A stretch of DNA of 57,982 nucleotides, from NCBI GenBank assembly GCA_002428015.1, contig DIZW01000012.1:16821-74802 (forward strand), written 5' to 3'. The position numbers and the translations under genes are program-made. Below are positions 51,850 to 57,982 of the stretch, in pieces. A model generated the notes under the pieces. That model was not told the DNA's origin. It ran no database searches and saw only the letters and a program-made list of their open reading frames with translations. Every line of letters starts with the position of its first letter. Position 1 is the stretch's first letter. The DNA comes from Oxalobacteraceae bacterium UBA6018 (GTDB taxonomy: Bacteria; Pseudomonadota; Gammaproteobacteria; Burkholderiales; Burkholderiaceae_D).

Positions 51850-53385
51850 TCATTCAAGTGCTGCGTGATCCACCGCCGCGGGCGCCGCGTCGCGCCGGGG
51901 CGGACGGACCAGCAGCAGCAATGGGATGATGCCGAAGGTGAGCAGCATCATCAGCCAGTAATCGTCGACGTAGGCGATCATCGACGCCTGCCGGGTGATC
52001 TCGGCGTTGAGCGCGCCCAGCCCGGCGCCGTTGGCCAGGTTGTAGACGTTGGCCACGCCGGCGTCGAGCAGGCCGGGGTTGGCGTAGTTGACGTGGGCGC
52101 CGAGCGAGGCGTGGGCGATCTGGGTATTTCGCACCAACAGCGTCTGCACCAGCGCGATGCCGATGCTGCTGCCGATATTGCGCACCAGGCTGTAGATGGC
52201 GGTGCCTTCGGCGCGCATTTCCGGGCTTAAGGTCGCGAAGGTGGCCGCGCTGAGCGGCACGAACACCAGGCCCAGGCCGAGACCCTGGATTACGCCCGGC
52301 CACACGATGTCGCTTTGTGACAGCACCAGCGTGTAGCCGGTCATCTGCCACAACGAAAAGCCGGTGATGCCGAAGCCGATCGCCAGCAGGATGCGGAAGT
52401 CCACCTTGCCGGTCAGGCGTCCGACCACCAGCATCGCGGCCATGGTGCCAAGGCCGCTGGGCGCGGTCACCAGGCCGGCCACCGCGGCCGGATAGCCCAT
52501 CAGCGACTGCAGCATGGACGGCATCAGCGCGCGCGTGGCGAACAGCACCATGCCGACGATGAAGATGAACACCAGCCCGGTGACGTAGTTGGAGTTCTTC
52601 AGCAGGCGGTAGTCGAGGAAGGATTTGCCGGCCGGGGTGAGCAGGGTGTGGGCGATGAAATAGCAGGCCGACAGCGCCAGGACGATCGCTTCAACCCAGG
52701 TTTCGGTGGAGCCGAACCAGTCGTTCTGCTCGCCGCGGTCGAGCAGCATCTGCAGCGCGCCGATGGCCAGGCTGAGGGTGACGAAGCCGAAGGTGTCGAA
52801 GCGCATGCGGCGCTGCGGCTCGACCGCGCGAATGTAGCGCCAGATGCCATAGAAGGCCACCGCGCCGACCGGCACGTTAATGAAGAACACCCAGCGCCAG
52901 TCGTAGCTGTCGGTCAGCCAACCACCCAGCGTGGGGCCGAGGATGGGGCCGATCATCACGCCCATGCCCCACACCGCCATCGCCGAGCCATGCTTCTCGC
53001 GCGGATTAATATCGAGCAGGACCGCCTGCGACAAGGGCACCAGGGCCGCGCCGAATACGCCCTGCAGCATGCGCGCGACGACGATCTGCACCAGCGATGC
53101 GGACAGCCCGCACAGCACCGAGGCCACGGTGAAGCCGGCCACCGAGACCAGGAAGATCCGTTTCAGGCCGAAGCGGTCGACCAGCCAGCCGTTGAGCGGG
53201 GTGGCGATGGCCGCGGCCACGATGAAGGAGGTCAGCACCCAGGTGATCTGATCCTGGGAGGCCGACAGGCTGCCCTGCATGTGCGGCAGCGCGACGTTGG
53301 CGATGGTGCCGTCGAGCGCCTGGATGATGGTGGCCAGCATGATCGAGATGGTGATCATGCGGCGGTTGATGGGCGCCTCCGTCAC
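51850..53385 (-). CDS. emrB: EmrB-type DHA2 multidrug MFS transporter
   Basis: A 511-residue transporter with 14 membrane segments. Motifs are LDGTIANVALPHMQGSL, WVLTSFIVAAAIATPLNGWLVDRFGLKR, GAALVPLSQAVLLDINP and GPILGPTLGGWL. The GTG at 53385 overlaps the marR stop (GTGA) and has GAGGAG 5 nt upstream, better than the internal ATG ten codons later. It pumps hydrophobic drugs with EmrA and the outer-membrane protein. Confidence 0.94.
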   Translation of the reverse strand: MTEAPINRRMITISIMLATIIQALDGTIANVALPHMQGSLSASQDQITWVLTSFIVAAAIATPLNGWLVDRFGLKRIFLVSVAGFTVASVLCGLSASLVQIVVARMLQGVFGAALVPLSQAVLLDINPREKHGSAMAVWGMGVMIGPILGPTLGGWLTDSYDWRWVFFINVPVGAVAFYGIWRYIRAVEPQRRMRFDTFGFVTLSLAIGALQMLLDRGEQNDWFGSTETWVEAIVLALSACYFIAHTLLTPAGKSFLDYRLLKNSNYVTGLVFIFIVGMVLFATRALMPSMLQSLMGYPAAVAGLVTAPSGLGTMAAMLVVGRLTGKVDFRILLAIGFGITGFSLWQMTGYTLVLSQSDIVWPGVIQGLGLGLVFVPLSAATFATLSPEMRAEGTAIYSLVRNIGSSIGIALVQTLLVRNTQIAHASLGAHVNYANPGLLDAGVANVYNLANGAGLGALNAEITRQASMIAYVDDYWLMMLLTFGIIPLLLLVRPPRRDAAPAAVDHAALE

Positions 53386-53831
53386 AGCTGCTCCTCGATG
53401 CGTGCGCGCAGGCGTTCCAGGACGGCGGTGGCTGCGAGCAGGGTGTCGGCGTCGATATCGGACAGCAGGCCGGCGCGGAACACCTCCGCCTCGGCCTTGA
53501 CCTTGCCGTACAAGGCGAGTCCGGCGTCCGTCAGGCGCACCAGTTTCACGCGGCGGTCGGTGGCGGACGGCACGCGCAGCACCAGGCCGGTCTTCATGAG
53601 GCGGTCGATCATCGACACGATGGTCGGGCCCTCCACGCCCAGCTGGTCGGCCAATTCCTTTTGCGACAGCTCGGATGTTGATTTGGCGATGACGGCGATG
53701 GTCATCCAGCCAGCCTGGCCCACGCCCAGATCCTTGAGCTTGGCGTCCACCCCAAGCCGCCACGCGCGCGCGGTCGCGTGCAGGGCGGCGGAGAAACGTT
53801 CCTCAAGCTGCGATTTCGGTAGGGTTGACAT
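53382..53831 (-). CDS. MarR-family repressor
   Basis: A 149-residue MarR protein. The winged helix is STSELSQKELADQLGVEGPTIVSMIDRLMKTGLVLR, followed by the wing SATDRRVKLVRLTDAG. The N- and C-terminal helices form the dimer interface. It leads the efflux operon and is translationally coupled to emrB. A palindrome 17 bp upstream of its ATG is a likely autorepressor site; inducers would be pump substrates. Confidence 0.94.
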   Translation of the reverse strand: MSTLPKSQLEERFSAALHATARAWRLGVDAKLKDLGVGQAGWMTIAVIAKSTSELSQKELADQLGVEGPTIVSMIDRLMKTGLVLRVPSATDRRVKLVRLTDAGLALYGKVKAEAEVFRAGLLSDIDADTLLAATAVLERLRARIEEQL

Positions 53832-53847
53832 AATTCGAGAGGTAATC

Positions 53848-53865
53848 AGTAGATGACTATCTACT
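53848..53865. promoter_or_regulatory. Palindrome upstream of marR
   Basis: AGTAGAT-GACT-ATCTACT has perfect 7-bp arms and lies 17 bp before the marR ATG, in an AT-rich stretch. Position and size fit a MarR operator controlling the whole efflux operon. Confidence 0.6.
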
Positions 53866-53919
53866 TTATCAGAATTTTCCTACCCTTGCCACGCGAAGCG
53901 TGCTCAGCCTATCGGCGGG

Positions 53920-54022
53920 GCATCTCAGAGGCGAAATCTGGACACGGGCTCGACTGTAGAGCGGCGAAAAGCGCCGATTTAATGTCCAGCTCGTGTCCAG
54001 ATGTCGCCTCCGACCCCGATGC
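53920..54022. repeat. Palindromic repeat unit 1, same family as the 2.6-3.4 kb array
   Basis: The left arm (53920-53954, containing GAGGCGAAATCTGGACACG) is complementary to the right arm (53984-54022, containing CGTGTCCAGATGTCGCCTC then CGACCCCGATGC). Inside is a second small hairpin, CGGCG-AAAAG-CGCCG (53962-53976). The whole unit could fold into one long cruciform. The right end matches the terminus of the 397-bp element. Confidence 0.7.
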
Positions 54023-54061
54023 GTTTTTTCGCTCAGAACCTCGATGCGCTCAGTGTATCGG

Positions 54062-54157
54062 CGCGGTCGGAGTGACATCGAACACGGACTCGGCTGTGCT
54101 GCCGGGAAAATGGGCGGCTAAATGCTGAGCTCGTGTCCAATTGTCGCCTCCGGCGCC
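54062..54157. repeat. Palindromic repeat unit 2, adjacent copy
   Basis: The left arm GGTCGGAGTGACATCGAACA begins at 54066. The right arm CTCGTGTCCAATTGTCGCCT starts at 54130. Together they repeat the layout of the previous unit, with a GCCGGG-AAAA-TGGGCGGC centre. It is more degenerate than unit 1. A third terminus alone follows at 54177-54203. Confidence 0.6.
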
Positions 54158-54224
54158 AATGCCGGGCCCCAATGCCCTTGTGTCCGATTTTCGGCTCCGA
54201 CCGCAATGCCCTTGTGATAAACTT

Positions 54225-54240
54225 TTGTTAGCGCTATCAA
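54225..54240. promoter_or_regulatory. LacI/GalR-type operator before the SMP-30 gene
   Basis: TTGTTAGCGCTATCAA is symmetric except for one opposed pair and has the central TAGCGCTA typical of LacI-family sites. It lies 48 bp before the ATG. No LacI-family gene is in the window, so the regulator would be encoded elsewhere. It suggests sugar-responsive control. Confidence 0.5.
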
Positions 54241-54288
54241 TCGGCGCTGCCTGGTTTTCCCTCTCAACTTTATTGAAAGCACCGCTCC

Positions 54289-55266
54289 ATGGCCCGATTC
54301 GTCCGCGCTGTCCGCCTTTCCGTCATCCATCCCTTGCGCGGCGCGCTCGCCGCCGCGGCGCTCGCGCTGCTGGCCGCCGGCCAGGCCGCGGCGGCCAGCG
54401 CGGCCACCTGTAGCGGGGTGGCGCCGAGCGGGGAGCTGACGGCGCAGCGGGTCGTGGCGGCCAACGCCATCAGCACGACGCCCGGCTTGTACGAGGGGCC
54501 GGTGTGGATCAAGGGGGCGCTTTACTTTTCCGACTTTACCTTCGGGCCGGGCTTCCCTTCGCGGATCCGCAAGCTCGGCGCCGATGGCCGCGTCACCACG
54601 GTGATCGAAGACAGCGGCAGCAACGGGCTGGCGGTGGACGCCAACGGCGATATCGTGGCCGGCACCCATAAGTACAAGGCGGTGTCGCGCTATCAGATCG
54701 CGACCGGCAAGCGCACGCCGGTGGCGGAAAAATATCAGGGTAATGTCTTCAATTCGCCGAACGACCTGACCATCGCGGCCGACGGCACCATCTACTTCAC
54801 CGACCCCGATTATCAGCGCGCGGCGGCGCTGGGCGGGCAGCCGACGACCAATGTGTATCGGGTCGCCACCGACGGCACCGTCAGCGTGGTGGAAAGCGGC
54901 CTGGCCAATCCGAACGGGGTGTCGCTGTCGCCCGCCGGCGATATCCTGTACGTGAACGCCATGCCGGGTGTGCTGCGCGCCTATCCGATCGTGGGCGGCG
55001 TGCCGCAGGCCGGCCGCGACCTGGTGACCGGGCTGCAGGTGCCCGACGGCATGGCGGTCGACTGCCATGGCAACCTGTACGTGAGCGAGCACACCGCCAA
55101 GCGCCTGCGGGTGTTTTCGCCGGAGGGCAAGGAGCTGGCCACGATCCACGTGGACGCCAACATCACCAACGCGGCTTTCGGCGGTAAGGACGGCAAGACC
55201 TTGTACGTGACCGGCGCCGGCGCGCTGTGGGAAATCCGCCTCGACGTGAGCGGTTCGCCCTACTGA
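54289..55266 (+). CDS. Exported SMP-30/gluconolactonase-family protein
   Basis: A 325-residue six-bladed propeller with an N-terminal export signal (GALAAAALALLAAGQAAAA). Likely metal ligands are the Glu in LYEGPVWIKG, the Asn in NSPNDLTIAADG and the Asp in VPDGMAVDCHGN, as in regucalcin-like lactonases. TIYFTDPDYQ is also characteristic. It would open sugar-acid lactones in the periplasm. The upstream LacI-type site fits a role in sugar metabolism. The exact substrate is unknown. Confidence 0.9.
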   Translation: MARFVRAVRLSVIHPLRGALAAAALALLAAGQAAAASAATCSGVAPSGELTAQRVVAANAISTTPGLYEGPVWIKGALYFSDFTFGPGFPSRIRKLGADGRVTTVIEDSGSNGLAVDANGDIVAGTHKYKAVSRYQIATGKRTPVAEKYQGNVFNSPNDLTIAADGTIYFTDPDYQRAAALGGQPTTNVYRVATDGTVSVVESGLANPNGVSLSPAGDILYVNAMPGVLRAYPIVGGVPQAGRDLVTGLQVPDGMAVDCHGNLYVSEHTAKRLRVFSPEGKELATIHVDANITNAAFGGKDGKTLYVTGAGALWEIRLDVSGSPY

Positions 55267-55329
55267 TCCCGGCCCGTCCGCCGCGCCAGTTGGGATAAGA
55301 TAGCGGATTACCCAGCGGCGGACGACGTC

Positions 55330-56544
55330 ATGAATACCAGTACCGGCAAGCTCGATTCCCACACCGCGCGCGCGCTTCATTTGGCGCGCCGCGTGAACAA
55401 TATCGCCCCGTTTCGCGTGATGGAGATGGTCAAGGCGGCCGCCGAGCTGGCGCGGACCGGCACGGATGTGATCAGCCTGTCCGTGGGCGAGCCTGACTTC
55501 ACTGCGCCGGATCTGGTGGCCGAGGCGGCCGTGGCGGCCATCCGCGCCGGCGCCACCCAGTACACTGATTCGCTCGGCCTGGCGGCCCTGCGCGAGGCCA
55601 TCAGTTCGCACTACGCGAGCGTGTTCGGAGTCCAGGTCGATCCGCGCCGCATCGTCATCACGGCCGGCGCGTCGGCGGCGCTGCTGCTGGCCTGCGCCGC
55701 GCTGGTGGACGAGGGCGACGAGGTGCTCATGCCCGATCCCTGCTACCCGTGCAACCGCCATTTTGTCGCCAGCTTCGGCGGCGCGCCGGTGCTGGTGCCG
55801 TCCGACGCGGCGCGCCGCTATCAGCTCGGCGCCGACGACGTTGCCGCACGCTGGACGGCACGCACGCGCGGGGTGATCGTGGCGTCGCCATCGAATCCTA
55901 CCGGCACCTCGATGAGCGAGGAGCAGTTGCGCGCGATGCTGGCGGCGGTGCGCGCCCGTGGCGGCTTCGCGGTGGTCGACGAGATCTACCAGGGCCTGTC
56001 GTACGACCACGCGCCGGTGAGCGCGCTGCAGTTCGACGCCGACGTCATTACCGTCAACAGCTTTTCGAAATACTTCAACATGACGGGCTGGCGCCTGGGC
56101 TGGCTAGTGGTGCCGGACGCGCTGGTGCCGGTGTTCGAGAAGCTGGCGCAGAACCTGTTCATCTGCGCCTCGACCATCGCCCAGCACGCGGCCCTGGCGT
56201 GCTTCGCGCCGGCCTCGCTGGCGATCTACGAACAGCGCCGCCTCGAGTTCAAGCACCGCCGCGACTACCTGGTGCCGCGCCTGCATGAGCTGGGCTTCGC
56301 GGTGCCGGTGATGCCCGATGGCGCGTTCTACGTGTACGCCGACATTGGCGCGGTGGCGCACCCGGCGCGCCACGACAGCGCCGCCTTCAGCATGGCGGTC
56401 CTGCGCGAGGCCGGCGTGGCGATCGTGCCGGGCGACGATTTCGGCGTGGCCGCGCCGGCTGCCCATGTGCGCTTTTCCTACGCCACCAGGTACGAGCGTA
56501 TCGAGCAGGCCGTGGCGCGGCTGGCGCGCCTGCTGGGCCGCTGA
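55330..56544 (+). CDS. Class I PLP-dependent aminotransferase
   Basis: A 404-residue fold-type I aminotransferase. Motifs are ISLSVGEPDFTAPD, YTDSLGLAALREAIS, ASPSNPTGTSMS (substrate and PLP contacts), DEIYQGLSYD and the PLP lysine in NSFSKYFNMTGWRLGW. The C-terminal arginine for the alpha-carboxylate is in HVRFSYAT. Relatives act on aspartate, alanine or aromatic amino acids; the exact substrate cannot be read. It stands between the lactonase and the SagB-like gene, with gaps of 63 and 109 bp. Confidence 0.92.
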   Translation: MNTSTGKLDSHTARALHLARRVNNIAPFRVMEMVKAAAELARTGTDVISLSVGEPDFTAPDLVAEAAVAAIRAGATQYTDSLGLAALREAISSHYASVFGVQVDPRRIVITAGASAALLLACAALVDEGDEVLMPDPCYPCNRHFVASFGGAPVLVPSDAARRYQLGADDVAARWTARTRGVIVASPSNPTGTSMSEEQLRAMLAAVRARGGFAVVDEIYQGLSYDHAPVSALQFDADVITVNSFSKYFNMTGWRLGWLVVPDALVPVFEKLAQNLFICASTIAQHAALACFAPASLAIYEQRRLEFKHRRDYLVPRLHELGFAVPVMPDGAFYVYADIGAVAHPARHDSAAFSMAVLREAGVAIVPGDDFGVAAPAAHVRFSYATRYERIEQAVARLARLLGR

Positions 56545-56653
56545 CGCGGACGTTGGCGCCAGGCCCGCCGATCGGGGCCTTGCGGCCCGCTATTTGCGGT
56601 AGCATAGCGTTGGAAGTTCAGATCGATATCCCAACGTGAAAGGTGAGTTATCC

Positions 56654-57820
56654 ATGCAAATACGCCGCTGTGCAGTGTTGTTCATCGAACCCCGCGAAGA
56701 CCTTGGCATCGACTGGTCGGCGCTGTTTTCCGGCGCCAGCGCGCTGGGCGCGACCATGCGCTGGATCGCGCTGGCGCCGCACCTGGACGGCGAACGCGAG
56801 ATCGACGCGACCGAACTCGCGCTGCTGGGCAGCGTGGGCCAGACCCAGTGGATGGCGCATGAGGCGCTGGCCGAGCGCGCCGGCGCGGCGCCGCTCGCGC
56901 GCCTGCTCGACCTTGGCCTGCTCATTTCCGACGCGCCCGAACATGCGGGCCCGCGCGAGCGCGACGAGACCCTGCGCGGCCAGCACTGGCGGCCGCTGTC
57001 GGCACTGACCCACGGCTTTAGCCGCTGGGAGGGCATGAAGGTCGATTCGGGCATGCAGTTCCCCACCTTCGAGCAGCTGGTCGAGAACTACGGCACGCCG
57101 CCGCTGCCAGCCGTCGAGCGCGGCGACATGGCCGCGGCGATCGCGCTGCCGGCGCCGCGCGCCGGCGCGCTGGACCAGTTCATGCTGCACCGTTACACCG
57201 GGCGTAACTTCGACAAGCGCGCCGTGCTGCCGCTGGCTGACGCGGCGCGCCTGCTGCAGCGCGCCTTCGGGGCCCAGGCCGAGCGCGAGATGGCGCCGGA
57301 CGCCTTCGTGCTCAAGAAGGTCAGCCCGTCGGCCGGCGGCTTGCATCCGATCGAGGCCTATGTGCTGGCCCAGCGCGTGGAGGGGGTACCGGTCGGCCTG
57401 TACCACTACCATCCGGTGCGCCACACGCTCGCGCCGATCCAGGCGCTCAGCGCCCAGGGCGCGGCCGACCTGGCGCTGGCCGCGGTGGCCGACCAGGACT
57501 GGTTCGCCGACGCGCCCATCATGGTGATCCTGGCGGCGCGGGTGGAGCGCAATTTCTGGAAGTACCGCAATCACGCCAAGGCCTACCGCGCGCTGCTGCT
57601 CGACGCCGGCCATCTGTCCCAGACCTGGTATCTGCTGGCCACCGAGGCGGGCATGCCGGCCTTTATCACGGCGGCGATCAACGAGATCGACCTGGAGAAG
57701 GCGTTCGGGCTCGATCCGCTGCGCGACGCCGTGATCGCGGTGTGCGGTTGCGGGCCGGCCAGCGGCGCGCAGGACACCGTCGAGCTGCGCTACGGCGAGG
57801 CCCAGCCGCCCGTGGCCTGA
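56654..57820 (+). CDS. SagB-like nitroreductase-family dehydrogenase (putative peptide-maturation type)
   Basis: A 388-residue protein. Residues about 1-150 look like an N-terminal helical domain (ELALLGSVGQTQWMAHEALAE). Residues about 175-385 are an FMN nitroreductase/SagB-like domain: LHRYTGRNFDKRAVLPL, KKVSPSAGGLHPIEAYVL, GLYHYHPVRHTL and LLLDAGHLSQTWYLLATEAG. This two-part layout fits the family called putative peptide maturation dehydrogenase, relatives of azoline-oxidising enzymes in RiPP pathways. The ATG at 56654 has AAGGTGAG upstream; a GTG six codons earlier is less likely. No precursor peptide or cyclase is in the window. Confidence 0.8.
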   Translation: MQIRRCAVLFIEPREDLGIDWSALFSGASALGATMRWIALAPHLDGEREIDATELALLGSVGQTQWMAHEALAERAGAAPLARLLDLGLLISDAPEHAGPRERDETLRGQHWRPLSALTHGFSRWEGMKVDSGMQFPTFEQLVENYGTPPLPAVERGDMAAAIALPAPRAGALDQFMLHRYTGRNFDKRAVLPLADAARLLQRAFGAQAEREMAPDAFVLKKVSPSAGGLHPIEAYVLAQRVEGVPVGLYHYHPVRHTLAPIQALSAQGAADLALAAVADQDWFADAPIMVILAARVERNFWKYRNHAKAYRALLLDAGHLSQTWYLLATEAGMPAFITAAINEIDLEKAFGLDPLRDAVIAVCGCGPASGAQDTVELRYGEAQPPVA

Positions 57821-57980
57821 GAGCTTGAGAGTATTTCGATCATGCCCGCTCATCACACCAAAAAGTGCCCACTCGGCGTTGCAAATGCTCGCCATAGCCC
57901 GAGCTATGGCTGTGCTTTGCGCCTTGATTGGCCTCTTTTTGGTGCGCTGCTCGGTCACGCCCGAAAAACTCTCAAGCTCT
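57820..57980. repeat. 161-bp near-perfect inverted repeat at the window end
   Basis: The arms are each about 80 bp around a centre near 57900. The outer 19 bp (AGAGCTTGAGAGTATTTCG against its complement at 57962-57980) have one mismatch. Further matching blocks are CACCAAAAAG with CTTTTTGGTG, GCAAA with TTTGC, and GCCATAGC with GCTATGGC at the centre. It starts at the last base of the SagB-like stop codon. It could act as a terminator or be a mobile palindromic repeat. Confidence 0.75.
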
Positions 57981-57982
57981 GA

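Larger units (their letters stand above)
53866..54288. other. Gene-free region with repeats and a LacI-like site
   Basis: About 420 bp between the marR promoter and the SMP-30 gene. It holds two palindromic repeat units, a further single repeat end (54177-54203) and a LacI-type operator, listed separately. The long antisense open frame through here is not a gene. Confidence 0.55.

Noticed and set aside
54118..56010. 630-codon antisense open frame across the SMP-30 and aminotransferase genes
   Set aside because: Composition is typical of a GC-rich shadow, it has no domain, and it crosses two well-supported genes and the repeat cluster.
1..57982. tRNA, rRNA or known riboswitch genes
   Set aside because: No cloverleaf, rRNA-like stretch or recognisable riboswitch core was found on either strand by eye; a covariance-model scan was not possible.

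Overview
The window is high-GC DNA (roughly two thirds G+C by eye) with short intergenic gaps and many 1-, 4- and 8-bp gene overlaps. It looks like a chromosome of an aerobic betaproteobacterium, most likely Oxalobacteraceae (Massilia/Duganella/Telluria group). Reasons: a cytochrome bo oxidase operon followed by SURF1 and a RegB/RegA-type pair, a PEP-CTERM exoprotein, DUF4157, DUF6328 and DUF971 proteins, and pectin-degrading enzymes. The genus is an inference; no rRNA or other marker gene is present.

Layout. 290-2499: galT-galK. 2500-3580: gene-free DNA holding a repeat array, including a 397-bp element bounded by perfect 28-bp terminal inverted repeats. 3583-4960: EVE-domain protein, then an SRPBCC/ArsR pair. 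5059-6666: GH28 polygalacturonase. 6852-8257: membrane-anchored GNAT protein and a DUF6328 protein. 8391-11540: Fur box, porin and FMN-binding protein, convergent with copC-copD. 11669-18664: repeat-rich membrane protein, PL4-type rhamnogalacturonan lyase lipoprotein, DUF4157 protein with a small partner, and a PEP-CTERM/HAF protein. 18803-20140: MFS symporter. 20271-26902: cyoABCD-surf1-regB-regA-like genes. 26917-36460: a minus-strand operon of eleven genes (GntR regulator, AprA-like flavoprotein, ferredoxin, HEAT protein, second ferredoxin, three-part ABC importer, DUF971 protein, ferredoxin-NADP reductase, YeiH-type exporter). 36898-44529: ArsB-like permease, a chimeric M36-like/M28 peptidase, GT2 and GT39-like glycosyltransferases. 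44843-47205: ahpC-ahpF. 47290-49073: MAPEG protein and a DUF3298-like secreted protein. 49234-53831: MarR-controlled tripartite efflux operon. 53920-54210: a second cluster of the repeat family. 54289-57820: SMP-30 lactonase, class I aminotransferase, SagB-like dehydrogenase. 57820-57980: a 161-bp near-palindrome.

How the genes fit together. GH28, PL4 and GalTK suggest breakdown of pectin (galacturonan, rhamnogalacturonan and galactan side chains) and use of the galactose released. The cyo genes and the RegB/A pair form a respiration and redox-sensing block. The 26.9-36.5 kb operon is the most intriguing part. It combines a sulfonate/nitrate-type importer, whose binding protein carries a NosL-like C-terminal domain, with an APS-reductase/fumarate-reductase-like flavoprotein, two ferredoxins, an NADPH:ferredoxin reductase and a sulfate-exporter-like protein. 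This reads as a complete import, redox conversion and export module for an unknown, possibly sulfur-containing, compound. Its function is inferred from gene content only.
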